Positions 33,457 through 41,359 are shown, numbered from the stretch's first letter. The stretch is DNA of 45,987 nt from an uncultured Lachnospiraceae bacterium (GCA_949051815.1 CARQVR010000023.1:1-45987), one strand, 5' to 3'. The notes: generated by a model from the letters alone, not told the origin. A program made the numbers and translations.

Positions 33457-33490
33457 AAGGACAAGTCATGAGAGAATGTCTTGTCCTTTC
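33457..33490 (+). terminator. Hairpin terminator after rsgA, preceded by a run of ten G
   Basis: AAGGACAAG (33457-33465) pairs with CTTGTCCTT (33480-33488); the tail TCTGTGTGTTT is only partly T-rich. A run of ten G (33447-33456) lies immediately upstream. In 33365-33446 nothing else is seen. Confidence 0.6.
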
Positions 33491-33506
33491 TGTGTGTTTG
33501 CGTAGC

Positions 33507-33537
33507 GCTTGCACTTTGCAAGCAAAATGGATATACT
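33507..33537 (+). promoter_or_regulatory. Promoter and operator of the toxin-antitoxin pair
   Basis: TTGCAC (33509-33514), a 17-base spacer and TATACT (33532-33537). The inverted repeat GCTTGCA-CTT-TGCAAGC (33507-33523) covers the -35 box, the expected place for the antitoxin to bind and repress. Confidence 0.8.
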
Positions 33538-33559
33538 AAAGATAAAGGAGGCGATTGTT

Positions 33560-33865
33560 ATGGCACGAACATCAAATGTATTTGCACGAGTGGAGCCTGA
33601 AATCAAAGAGCAGGCAGAACAGGTGCTTGAACGTTTGGGAATCCCAATGTCCAATGCAGTGAGTATGTTTTTAAGACAGGTGGTGTTGCAGAGAGGTATT
33701 CCGTTTGAAATGAAGCTGCCTAAGACAGAACTGCTGAATTACAGCTCTCTTACCAGAGAACAGTTTGACGCGGAAATGGAAAAAGGCATGGATGATGTTA
33801 AAGCGGGCAGGGTTTATTCTGCAGATACCATTGAAGCGGAAATGCGGAGAGATTTTGGTGTATGA
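33560..33865 (+). CDS. RelB/DinJ-family antitoxin
   Basis: A 101-residue antitoxin. The N-terminal ribbon-helix-helix (SNVFARVEPEIKEQAEQVLE, then LGIPMSNAVSMFLRQVV) is the RelB/DinJ signature and would bind the operator upstream as a dimer. The C-terminal part (about 55-101, YSSLTREQFDAEMEKG) is expected to wrap the toxin. AAAGGAGG lies 8 bases before the ATG at 33560. The stop overlaps the toxin start by 4 bases (ATGA). Codon use and AT content differ from the flanking core genes, which fits recent acquisition. Confidence 0.92.
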   Translation: MARTSNVFARVEPEIKEQAEQVLERLGIPMSNAVSMFLRQVVLQRGIPFEMKLPKTELLNYSSLTREQFDAEMEKGMDDVKAGRVYSADTIEAEMRRDFGV

Positions 33866-34188
33866 GCTGGGATATTGTATATACAGCACAGGCAAGACAA
33901 GACTTGCGTGATATTTATGAATATATAGTATTAGAGCTGCTTGCGCCGGAAACTGCAGCCAGGCAGACTCAGCGGATTATGAAAACAATTCGTTCTCTGG
34001 GAGAAATGCCCATGCGTCATCAACTTTATGGAGAAGAACCGTGGCATAGTCGGGGAATCCGCTTTTTGCCTGTAGATAATTATCTGATATTCTATCTGCC
34101 GGAAGAATCTCAGAATACAGTAAATATTATTCGGATTATGTATGGCGGCAGGGATGTATGCAGGCAGTTAAGTGAAACAATTTTATAA
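33862..34188 (+). CDS. RelE/ParE-family toxin
   Basis: A 108-residue toxin with the RelE/ParE fold: DIVYTAQARQDLRDIYEYI at the N-terminus, a central RQTQRIMKTIRSLGEMP helix and the C-terminal strands VDNYLIFYLPEE then VNIIRIMYGGRD. The ArgXX(hydrophobic)YGGRD end is common in ParE-like proteins; RelE-type ribosome-dependent cleavage versus gyrase inhibition cannot be told apart here. It is coupled to the antitoxin by a 4-base overlap and ends before a strong terminator, so the pair forms a self-contained module inserted between rsgA and ychF. Confidence 0.9.
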   Translation: MSWDIVYTAQARQDLRDIYEYIVLELLAPETAARQTQRIMKTIRSLGEMPMRHQLYGEEPWHSRGIRFLPVDNYLIFYLPEESQNTVNIIRIMYGGRDVCRQLSETIL

Positions 34189-34253
34189 TTTTCTGATCGA
34201 GAGTGATCTGCCGATTGTCCTTTTGTGTTTTTCAGGAGAGATCCAACGCAGGG

Positions 34254-34287
34254 AAAGGTCAATAACTGAAAGGTTGTTGACCTTTTT
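34254..34287 (+). terminator. Terminator of the toxin-antitoxin unit
   Basis: AAAGGTCAATAAC (34254-34266) pairs with GTTGTTGACCTTT (34273-34285) with one T-G wobble, ending in TTTTT. In 34189-34520 nothing else but the ychF promoter region and two doubtful short frames is seen. Confidence 0.9.
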
Positions 34288-34408
34288 GATGATTTCAGAG
34301 TACAGTAAATTTGAAGTGGAATTTTATTTGTATCGGAAAGATTATTTGGAGAGGGTGAAAGACAATGAGTGAATTTCAGGAATTCCCAATGGAAATGGCA
34401 GGTAAACA

Positions 34409-34453
34409 TTGATTTATTTTACTTTTGAACCTTACTATGCTATACTAGCATAG
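34409..34453 (+). promoter_or_regulatory. ychF promoter region with a perfect palindrome
   Basis: Two overlapping candidates: TTGATT (34409-34414), 18 bases, TACTAT (34433-34438); and TTTACT (34418-34423), 17 bases, TATACT (34441-34446). CTATGCTA-TAC-TAGCATAG (34435-34453) is a perfect inverted repeat across both -10 boxes, suggestive of an operator. Confidence 0.6.
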
Positions 34454-34520
34454 TTGTTAAGACTCTTTTAGTAACAATTGGCAAGAATAAAATTGAGGAA
34501 ACATGGAGGAATAGAATAAC

Positions 34521-35618
34521 ATGAAACTCGGCATCGTCGGGCTCCCCAACGTGGGCAAGAGCACCCTTTTTAATTCACTCACAAAGGCGGGAGCGGAATC
34601 TGCAAACTATCCTTTCTGCACCATCGACCCGAACGTCGGTATCGTGACGGTGCCGGATGAGCGGTTAAGGCTCTTGGGGGATATGTACCATTCCAAGAAG
34701 GTGACTCCCGCAACGATAGAGTTTGTGGACATCGCCGGGCTTGTGAAGGGCGCATCCAAAGGCGAGGGTCTGGGGAACCAGTTTTTGAGCAATATCCGCG
34801 AGGTGGACGCCATTGTTCATGTGGTGCGTTGCTTTGAGGATTCCAATATCGTCCATGTGGACGGTTCCATTGATCCGCTGCGGGACATCGAGACGATTAA
34901 TCTGGAACTGATTTTCTCCGATATCGAGATTTTGGAGCGCAGAATAGCCAAGACGGCAAAGATCGCCAAGATGGATAAGACGGCGGCGAAAGAATATGCG
35001 CTCCTTGAGCGGATTAAGGCGCACCTGGAGGAAGGGAAACTTGCGAAGATATTTGAGACGGAGGACGAGGACGAGCTTGCGCTTCTCACCTCTTATAACC
35101 TTCTCACTTACAAGCCGGTGATTTTTGCGGCGAACGTGGCCGAGGACGATCTTTCGGATGACGGCGCGGGCAATGCCGGTGTGCAGAAGGTACAGGCGTT
35201 TGCGGCGGAAAATGGCAGCGAGGTGTTTGTGATCTGCGCCCAGATCGAGCAGGAGATTGCAGAGCTGGACGAGGAAGAAACCGCTATGTTTCTGGAAGAT
35301 CTGGGGCTTTCGGAGTCTGGGCTTCAAAAGCTGATCCGGGCAAGTTATTCACTGCTCGGGCTGATGAGCTTTCTGACGGCAGGAGAGGACGAGACGAGAG
35401 CCTGGACGATCAAGACAGGGACGAAAGCGCCGCAGGCGGCGGGCAAGATACATACCGATTTTGAGCGCGGCTTTATCAAAGCGGAGGTCGTCAATTACAA
35501 GAATCTCTTAGAGCAGGGGTCCCTTGCGGCGGCCAGAGAAAAAGGGCTTGTCGGTATGGAAGGAAAGGACTATGTGGTGCAGGACGGCGACGTAATCCTC
35601 TTCCGGTTTAACGTGTAA
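34521..35618 (+). CDS. ychF: Redox-regulated ATPase YchF (Obg-family)
   Basis: A 365-residue P-loop protein of the OBG group that hydrolyses ATP rather than GTP. The N-terminal P-loop is GLPNVGKSTLF, followed by the G2-G3 region around DIAGLVKGAS; the usual NKxD motif is replaced by NVAE, the basis of the ATP preference. A coiled-coil insertion covers about 130-190, and the C-terminal TGS domain (about 285-365) begins near TAGEDETRAWTI. It binds ribosomes and is linked to stress responses. GGAGGA lies before the ATG at 34521. It has its own promoter with a palindrome over the -10 region. Confidence 0.96.
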   Translation: MKLGIVGLPNVGKSTLFNSLTKAGAESANYPFCTIDPNVGIVTVPDERLRLLGDMYHSKKVTPATIEFVDIAGLVKGASKGEGLGNQFLSNIREVDAIVHVVRCFEDSNIVHVDGSIDPLRDIETINLELIFSDIEILERRIAKTAKIAKMDKTAAKEYALLERIKAHLEEGKLAKIFETEDEDELALLTSYNLLTYKPVIFAANVAEDDLSDDGAGNAGVQKVQAFAAENGSEVFVICAQIEQEIAELDEEETAMFLEDLGLSESGLQKLIRASYSLLGLMSFLTAGEDETRAWTIKTGTKAPQAAGKIHTDFERGFIKAEVVNYKNLLEQGSLAAAREKGLVGMEGKDYVVQDGDVILFRFNV

Positions 35619-35635
35619 TAGCAATGAGCAGCTGC

Positions 35636-35740
35636 GCGTGCATGAATAACAGCAGCGTGACTGCTGGCAGGCAAAGCGGCAGTTATTCATGCACGCATAG
35701 GGCGACAGCCCGACATGAAATAGAATGCGCCAGCATTCTA
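35636..35740 (+). repeat. Two-hairpin intergenic element between ychF and lgt
   Basis: Stem 1: a perfect 15-base stem, GCGTGCATGAATAAC (35636-35650) with GTTATTCATGCACGC (35682-35696), holding a small AGCAG/CTGCT hairpin. Stem 2: TAGAATGC (35721-35728) with GCATTCTA (35733-35740), a variant of the GAGAATGC hairpin. No T-run follows either. Confidence 0.75.
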
Positions 35741-35780
35741 TGAATGGCAGCAGCAGCTATGTATAGATAGGAGGCCCGAC

Positions 35781-36686
35781 ATGCAGGATATGATGGGAAA
35801 CATGGATATCGCCTTTCCCAATTTGGGAATTTATCTTAAGAATGTTCCGAAGACATTTACGGTCTTCGGCTTTCCGATTGCCCTATACGGGGTGATTATC
35901 GCCATCGGGGTATTGGCGGGGGTGCTCCTTGCGGCAAAGGTGGCGAAGCTTGAAAAGCTGGATCCGGATCTGATCTGGGATTTTGCGATCTACGCGATCA
36001 TTTTTTCCATCATCGGGGCAAGAATTTATTATGTGATTTTTTCGTGGGACAGATACAAAAACGACCTGATGGGAATTTTTAATCTGCGAAACGGCGGACT
36101 GGCCATTTACGGTGCGGTGATTGCCGCATTTCTGACTTTGTGGATATACTGCCGGAGGAAAAAGCAGAGCTTTTTACAACTTGCGGATATCTGTGTGCCT
36201 GGTCTGGTGCTCGGACAGGTAATCGGCAGATGGGGGAATTTCACGAACAGGGAGGTTTTTGGAGAGTACACGGACAGCCTTCTCGCCATGAGACTGCCGA
36301 CGCAGATGGTCAGGGCGGGGGATATTTCAGAGAAGATAGCCGCTCATATGACGGAGGCGACGAACTACATTCAGGTACACCCAACATTCCTCTACGAGAG
36401 TCTGTGGAATCTGATGCTTCTGGTCGCGATGCTGCTTTACCGGAAGCATAAAAAGTTCGAGGGAGAACAGTGGCTTTTGTATCTGGGCGGTTACGGCCTC
36501 GGCAGGGCATGGATTGAGGGCATCCGCACCGACACCCTCTTTATCCCGCACACCACCATAGCGGTATCGCAGGTGCTGGCGGCAGTTCTGTTTGTCGGTG
36601 CACTGATAGCGGACATTCTTATCCGCTTCTATTTAAAAAAACATGCAAATCCCACAATTACAGTGGAAAAGACGGACACAAAGTGA
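35781..36686 (+). CDS. lgt: Prolipoprotein diacylglyceryl transferase
   Basis: A 301-residue membrane enzyme that transfers diacylglycerol to the lipobox cysteine of prolipoproteins. About seven helices are visible. Conserved blocks are RNGGLAIYGAVI, the signature RWGNFTNREVFGE (essential Arg and Glu region), HPTFLYESLWN, and GYGLGRAWIEGIRTDTL. AGGAGG (35769-35774) is 6 bases before the ATG. The stop codon lies inside the loop of a terminator. It follows a structured intergenic element and precedes mraZ, so it is probably transcribed with or after ychF. Confidence 0.95.
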   Translation: MQDMMGNMDIAFPNLGIYLKNVPKTFTVFGFPIALYGVIIAIGVLAGVLLAAKVAKLEKLDPDLIWDFAIYAIIFSIIGARIYYVIFSWDRYKNDLMGIFNLRNGGLAIYGAVIAAFLTLWIYCRRKKQSFLQLADICVPGLVLGQVIGRWGNFTNREVFGEYTDSLLAMRLPTQMVRAGDISEKIAAHMTEATNYIQVHPTFLYESLWNLMLLVAMLLYRKHKKFEGEQWLLYLGGYGLGRAWIEGIRTDTLFIPHTTIAVSQVLAAVLFVGALIADILIRFYLKKHANPTITVEKTDTK

Positions 36687-36707
36687 ATCGCTTGTGTCCG
36701 TCTTTTC
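36671..36707 (+). terminator. Terminator overlapping the end of lgt
   Basis: GACGGACACAA (36671-36681) pairs with TTGTGTCCGTC (36692-36702), then TTTTCTTA. The lgt stop codon (36684-36686) is in the loop. Confidence 0.9.
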
Positions 36708-36741
36708 TTAATTTTATAGGAAGTTGCGACAGTGTAAACCA

Positions 36742-36796
36742 TTCAAGGAGAATGCGAAGCATTCTCTGAATCGTCGCTGCTGAGCGACGATTTTTT
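36742..36796 (+). terminator. GAGAATGC hairpin followed by a strong terminator
   Basis: GAGAATGC (36748-36755) pairs with GCATTCTC (36759-36766) around a 3-base loop, flanked by TTCA/TGAA; this is another member of the dispersed hairpin family. Directly after it, TCGTCGCT (36771-36778) pairs with AGCGACGA (36783-36790), followed by TTTTTT, a textbook terminator. This is the second terminator after lgt. Confidence 0.85.
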
Positions 36797-36882
36797 AACA
36801 AAAAATCCTGCGTCAGCCTGAATTATGGCATTCTTCAGCCGTCCTCCCACCAGTAATATAGTACCAGTTTTACACATTCCCC

Positions 36883-36955
36883 TTGCTTTTTCCCCTTAAT
36901 TGATATAGAATTGGTATAAAAGTGGTGAAAAGTGGAGTGAAGTGGTGCGAAGTGG
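36883..36955 (+). promoter_or_regulatory. dcw-cluster promoter with four MraZ boxes
   Basis: TTGCTT (36883-36888), a 17-base spacer and TAGAAT (36906-36911). Just downstream, AGTGG occurs at 36921, 36931, 36941 and 36951, an exact 10-base period (mostly AAGTGG). This is the MraZ operator type, direct repeats on one face of the helix, located over and after the expected start site, so MraZ should repress its own operon. Confidence 0.85.
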
Positions 36956-37023
36956 TATCAACATTCCCTTTTCGTGGCAGACCACATAGGGTACGGTGTT
37001 ACAGGCGGGCAGGGTGATTGCAT

Positions 37024-37455
37024 ATGTTCATGGGAGAGTACAATCACACAATTGACGCAAAGGGCAGGCTGATTATCCCCTCGAAATTCAGGGAGATCCT
37101 GGGAGACGCTTTTGTGGTGACTAAGGGATTAGACGGCTGCCTGTTTGTCTATGACAATGAAGAGTGGAAACGCTTTGAAGAAAAACTCAGATCTCTGCCC
37201 ATTACGAATAAAGAAGCCAGACAGTTCGTTCGTTTCTTTCTGGCGGGAGCGACGGAAGCGGAAGTGGATAAACAGGGAAGGATTCTGATTCCCAACGTCC
37301 TGCGGGAGTTTGCCGGGCTGGCGAAAGATGTGGTGCTGATCGGCGTCGGCAGCAGGATTGAAATCTGGGGCAGAGAACGGTTTGAAGATACGGCAGCCTT
37401 TGAGGATATGGATGAGATCGCGGAGCACATGGCGGAGCTTGGACTTGGAATATAG
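37024..37455 (+). CDS. mraZ: Transcriptional regulator MraZ
   Basis: A 143-residue DNA-binding protein with two SpoVT/AbrB-type domains: GEYNHTIDAKGRLIIPSKF at the N-terminus and ATEAEVDKQGRILIPNVL in the second half. It forms a ring-shaped oligomer that binds direct repeats and controls the dcw cluster. The ATG at 37024 is chosen because AGGGTG (37011-37016) lies 7 bases upstream; a TTG at 37018 and an ATG at 37030 are in frame. The four-box operator directly upstream shows self-regulation. It heads mraZ-rsmH-ftsL. Confidence 0.96.
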   Translation: MFMGEYNHTIDAKGRLIIPSKFREILGDAFVVTKGLDGCLFVYDNEEWKRFEEKLRSLPITNKEARQFVRFFLAGATEAEVDKQGRILIPNVLREFAGLAKDVVLIGVGSRIEIWGRERFEDTAAFEDMDEIAEHMAELGLGI

Positions 37456-37495
37456 GTTGAAAAATTATGCCGGTGCACGCATGTTTCAACCGGCA
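37455..37495 (+). other. Mutually exclusive hairpins between mraZ and rsmH
   Basis: GGTTGAAA (37455-37462) can pair with TTTCAACC (37484-37491), and TGCCGGT (37468-37474) can pair with ACCGGCA (37489-37495). The right arms share 37489-37491, so both cannot form fully. No T-run follows. Confidence 0.5.
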
Positions 37496-37537
37496 CAATT
37501 GCGAAGCCGTTCTGATCTGTTGTAAAGGAAGAAGGAA

Positions 37538-38473
37538 ATGGAATTTAAGCATACCTCAGTGCTCCTTGAGGAAACCATTGAAAATCTGGATATCAAACCG
37601 CAGGGCACGTATCTGGACGGAACGCTTGGCGGCGGCGGACATGCTTTTGAGGTGGCCGGAAGGCTTACAGGAGCCGGAAGGCTGATCGGCATTGATCAGG
37701 ACGAGGACGCCATTACAGCGGCCGGAAAACGGCTGGAGCCTTACAGGGAGCGGGTTACCCTGATTCGTGACAATTATGCAAACGCTGCGGAGGCGCTTGC
37801 GGGAATCGGTGTATACGGCGTGGACGGCATTGTGCTGGATCTGGGCGTTTCCTCCTATCAGCTTGACAATGAGGAGAGAGGGTTCTCCTACAGATACGAC
37901 GCGCCGCTTGACATGCGGATGGACCAGAGACAGACTCTGAGCGCGAAGGAGATCATAAACGAATATCCGGAGGCGGAACTTACCCGGATTTTGCGGGATT
38001 ACGGGGAAGAGAGATTTGCAAAAAATATTGCGAAGCATATTGCGGCGGCGAGAAAGGACAAGCCGCTTGAAACCACGGGAGAGCTGAATGAGATTATAAA
38101 AGCGGCGATCCCTGCGAAGATGAGGGCCACGGGAGGACATCCTTCCAAACGGACATTTCAGGCCGTCAGGATCGAGTGCAACAGAGAGCTGGAGGTGCTG
38201 AAAAGCTCTCTGGACGGGCTGATCGGGCTTTTGAATCCGGGTGGGAGACTCTGTGTGATTACGTTTCATTCTTTAGAAGACAGGATTGTAAAGTCCGTCT
38301 TCCGGAGAAATGAAAGTCCGTGCACCTGTCCGCCGGATTTTCCGGTCTGTGTGTGCGGGCAGGAATCAAAAGGATGTGTGATCACAAGAAAACCGGTTCT
38401 GCCGTCCGGCAGGGAAACAGAGGAAAACAGTCGGGCGAAAAGCGCGAAACTGCGGGTGTTTGAGAAGAAGTAA
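37538..38473 (+). CDS. rsmH: 16S rRNA (cytosine(1402)-N(4))-methyltransferase
   Basis: A 311-residue SAM methyltransferase (formerly mraW). The N-terminus HTSVLLEETIENLDI, the SAM loop DGTLGGGGHAFEVAGRL (about 27-43), the VLDLGVSSYQLD motif and the C-terminal FHSLEDRIVK with SKRTFQAVRIECN are the family blocks. It methylates 16S rRNA C1402, fine-tuning the P-site. GGAAGAAGG precedes the ATG. It is second in the dcw cluster, as usual. Confidence 0.97.
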   Translation: MEFKHTSVLLEETIENLDIKPQGTYLDGTLGGGGHAFEVAGRLTGAGRLIGIDQDEDAITAAGKRLEPYRERVTLIRDNYANAAEALAGIGVYGVDGIVLDLGVSSYQLDNEERGFSYRYDAPLDMRMDQRQTLSAKEIINEYPEAELTRILRDYGEERFAKNIAKHIAAARKDKPLETTGELNEIIKAAIPAKMRATGGHPSKRTFQAVRIECNRELEVLKSSLDGLIGLLNPGGRLCVITFHSLEDRIVKSVFRRNESPCTCPPDFPVCVCGQESKGCVITRKPVLPSGRETEENSRAKSAKLRVFEKK

Positions 38474-38570
38474 AAGTTTCGTGCGCCGGAGCGCAGGACT
38501 GGTCTGGCGGAGCGGACAAAGAAGAGAATCAAAAAGTAAGAAAGCGATATAAAGAGGGGAAACAGGAAAT

Positions 38571-39029
38571 ATGGCAGCAGCACGGCAAAGCGCATATTAT
38601 GTGCATGGCAATACGGTCAGAAACGTACCGCCGCAGAGAAGAGGCGACGACAGGCCGAAGAAAAAAGTAAATAACACCGTGAGAAGGAACAGGGAGAGGG
38701 CGAAGCATATGAGCGCCGGTTACGTTTTGTTCCTGTGGGCGGCACTGGTTGCCACCGGCATCATTCTGGTATATTATATCGGTCTTCAATCGGATATCAC
38801 AAACAGCGTGAAACATATATCCACACTGGAGAGGCAGCTTAACGCATTAAAGGTTGCCAATGAGGAGGATTACAGCAGAATTACAAGTGCTGTGGATCTG
38901 GAGGAGATCAGAAGAATCGCGATTCAGGAGCTGGGTATGCAGTATGCGCAGGAAGGGCAGATTATTACTTTCGCAAGCGAAAACAGCGACTATGTGAAAC
39001 AGATGGCGGAGATTCCGCAGCACGATTAA
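38571..39029 (+). CDS. ftsL: FtsL/DivIC-like septum protein
   Basis: A 152-residue bitopic protein. A long basic cytoplasmic N-terminus (about 1-48, with RPKKKVNNTVRRNRERAK) leads to one membrane helix (about 50-70, YVLFLWAALVATGIILVYYI), then a coiled-coil segment (HISTLERQLNALKVANEED). The closing ELGMQYAQEGQIITF block is typical of FtsL proteins. With DivIC and DivIB it activates septal peptidoglycan synthesis. Sequence similarity is low in this family, so position between rsmH and the PBP genes is part of the evidence. GGGGAAACAGGAAAT precedes the ATG. Confidence 0.85.
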   Translation: MAAARQSAYYVHGNTVRNVPPQRRGDDRPKKKVNNTVRRNRERAKHMSAGYVLFLWAALVATGIILVYYIGLQSDITNSVKHISTLERQLNALKVANEEDYSRITSAVDLEEIRRIAIQELGMQYAQEGQIITFASENSDYVKQMAEIPQHD

Positions 39030-39041
39030 GCAGGTGATTTT

Positions 39042-41345
39042 TTGGGAGATAGAAGAAGATCGGTACTGAAATTTACAATTAAAATGCAGAAAAAGCTGCT
39101 GGTGCTGTTTTTGTTTATTCTGGCGGCTTTTGTGGGACTCAGCGCCCGGCTATTCGTGATTAACAGGGATAACGGGGAAGAGTATAAGAAACAGGTATTG
39201 TCGCATCAGGAGTACGACTCCACGATAATACCTTTTAAGCGTGGAGAGATCGTGGACGCAAACGGCACGGTGCTGGCGGTGAGCAATAAGGTTTATAACG
39301 TCATTCTGGACACTAAGCTGCTGCTGCGCAAAGAGGAGTATCTGGAGCCGACCTTAAATGCGCTGAAACGTTTCTTTGACATCGATCCCGAACCGGTCAG
39401 GGCTTATATCGCCGGCCATCCCCAGTCCTCTTATTATGTGATGGCCAAGCGGGTGGGATATGAGGAAAAAACGGCCTTTGAGGAGTTTTGCGATGACGAG
39501 GAGCAGGGAGCCAATATCAAGGGTGTCTGGTTTGAAAACGAGTATAAGCGGGAGTACCCGAACGGGTCGCTTGCCTGTGACCTGATCGGCTTTACCACGG
39601 GCGATAATGCGGGAACCTATGGGCTGGAGGAGTATTACAACGATATTCTGAGCGGTACCAACGGCAGGGAATACGGGTATCTGAACGACGATTCCACGCT
39701 GGAGCGGACGACCATCGCGGCGAAGGACGGAAACAACATCCAGCTCAGTCTGGACGCGAATATTCAGGCTATCGTAGAAAAGTATCTGAAAGAGTTTGAC
39801 GAGGAGTATAAGGATGGCGTAAGGCCCGGCAACGGCGCGGAAAACATCGGCTGTATCATTATGGATCCGGACACCGCCAGCGTGCTTGCCATGGCGAGTT
39901 ACCCTGTCTTTGACTTAAACGATGTCCGAAATACGGAGAATCTGATCGGGATGCCGCTTCTTGACAAGGACGGAAAGCGGGTCAGGACGGACGGCGTAGC
40001 GGAATATGTGACGCAGGAGTCCATTGCAACGATGAATGACGAGGTCATGTACCAGCATTTGAACGCCCTGTGGAAAAATTTCTGTATCGTGGATGCATAT
40101 GAGCCGGGATCGGTGTTTAAGCCCTTCACGGTGGCGGCGGCTTTGGAGAGCGGATCCATCACCGGCAATGAGACTTACAACTGCGAAGGGTACCTTCATG
40201 TGGGCGACTACGATATCAAATGCCATCAGACGTTTGGGGACGGACTGCTCACGGTACAGGAGGGCGTAGAGCGTTCCTGCAACGTGGTGCTGATGAATGT
40301 AGCCTTTGCACTTGGCAAGACGGAATTTGTGAATTACCAGCACGCCTTTAATTTTGGGTTAAAGACGAATATCGATTTGGCGGGCGAGGCCCGGACGGCG
40401 AGCATGATTTATCACGCGGACAATATCGGCATGACGGATCTTGCCACCAACTCCTTCGGGCAGAGCTTTAACGCCACCATGATTCAGATGATTACGGGTT
40501 TCTGTTCCCTGATCAACGGCGGTAACTACTATGCGCCCCATGTGGCAAGCAGGATTACCACTGCGGACGGCGCGACCATAGAAAATATTGAGCCAAGGCT
40601 TCTGAAGCAGACCATTTCCCAGTCCACCAGCGATAAGATTATCGAATACTGCAACACGGTGGTGAGTGGGGAAAACGGTACCGGCCACACGGCCAGACCC
40701 GCGGGTTATGCCATAGGAGGCAAAACGGGAACGGCGGAGACGCTTCCCCGGAAAAATAACGAGTATGTGGTTTCCTTTATGGGCTATGCACCCGCGGATG
40801 ATCCGCAGGTGGTTATCTATGTGGTGGTGGACAGGCCAAACGTCCAGTATCAGGACGACGCGAAATACGCCACCAGAATTGTGAGAAAAATTTTGACGGA
40901 AGTGCTCCCTTATATGAATATCTTTATGACCGAGGAACTGAGCGATAAGGAGCGGGAGGAGTTAGAACAGCTCCAGATTCAGATCAGGACGCCACAGAGT
41001 GAAGAGCCGGAGGAAGAGCTGGACGAGGAGGGCAATCCGATCCCGAAGGAGGGAGAGGAAGGAAACACCGGCAACGGCGAAGGCAGCGCGCCCACAGGAG
41101 AAGAGGGAGGCGCGGAAGGCGAAGGGACAGCGGAGGAACCGGAAGGACCCAATGAGGCGTGGCGGGATTTCCCTATGGACCCCGAAACCGGTTATCTGGT
41201 AGACCCGGCTACGGGAGATCTTTATGACCCGCAGATCGGCACCCTGATAGGGAGCGGAAATGCTCCGGATGATGAGACCCAAGAAGGGTCAGGTGATGAG
41301 TGGGCGCCTGCCCCGCCGCCGGGAACAGGTGAGGAAACAGAATAG
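39042..41345 (+). CDS. Class B penicillin-binding protein, FtsI-like, with acidic C-terminal tail
   Basis: A 767-residue septal transpeptidase. An N-terminal membrane helix (about 17-38, KLLVLFLFILAAFVGL) is followed by the dimerisation/pedestal region and the transpeptidase domain: SVFK with Ser357 and Lys360, the SCN motif in VERSCNVVLMN, and KTGTAET with Lys561. A tail of about 125 residues rich in Glu, Gly and Pro follows the enzyme, ending with a repeated DPxTG-like stretch (about 713-728). The start is TTG with CAGGTGA just upstream. It overlaps no gene but follows ftsL by 12 bases. Whether it or the next PBP is the main septal enzyme is not clear. Confidence 0.93.
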   Translation: MGDRRRSVLKFTIKMQKKLLVLFLFILAAFVGLSARLFVINRDNGEEYKKQVLSHQEYDSTIIPFKRGEIVDANGTVLAVSNKVYNVILDTKLLLRKEEYLEPTLNALKRFFDIDPEPVRAYIAGHPQSSYYVMAKRVGYEEKTAFEEFCDDEEQGANIKGVWFENEYKREYPNGSLACDLIGFTTGDNAGTYGLEEYYNDILSGTNGREYGYLNDDSTLERTTIAAKDGNNIQLSLDANIQAIVEKYLKEFDEEYKDGVRPGNGAENIGCIIMDPDTASVLAMASYPVFDLNDVRNTENLIGMPLLDKDGKRVRTDGVAEYVTQESIATMNDEVMYQHLNALWKNFCIVDAYEPGSVFKPFTVAAALESGSITGNETYNCEGYLHVGDYDIKCHQTFGDGLLTVQEGVERSCNVVLMNVAFALGKTEFVNYQHAFNFGLKTNIDLAGEARTASMIYHADNIGMTDLATNSFGQSFNATMIQMITGFCSLINGGNYYAPHVASRITTADGATIENIEPRLLKQTISQSTSDKIIEYCNTVVSGENGTGHTARPAGYAIGGKTGTAETLPRKNNEYVVSFMGYAPADDPQVVIYVVVDRPNVQYQDDAKYATRIVRKILTEVLPYMNIFMTEELSDKEREELEQLQIQIRTPQSEEPEEELDEEGNPIPKEGEEGNTGNGEGSAPTGEEGGAEGEGTAEEPEGPNEAWRDFPMDPETGYLVDPATGDLYDPQIGTLIGSGNAPDDETQEGSGDEWAPAPPPGTGEETE

Positions 41346-41359
41346 CGGGAAGTGAGAAT

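Noticed and set aside
34172..34372. 66-codon frame starting GTG after the toxin gene
   Set aside because: It runs straight through the strong terminator at 34254-34287, has no good ribosome binding site, and resembles no known family.
34365..34412. 15-codon frame (MSEFQEFPMEMAGKH) with GAGAGGG upstream
   Set aside because: Too short to support, overlaps the ychF promoter region, and no conservation can be judged.
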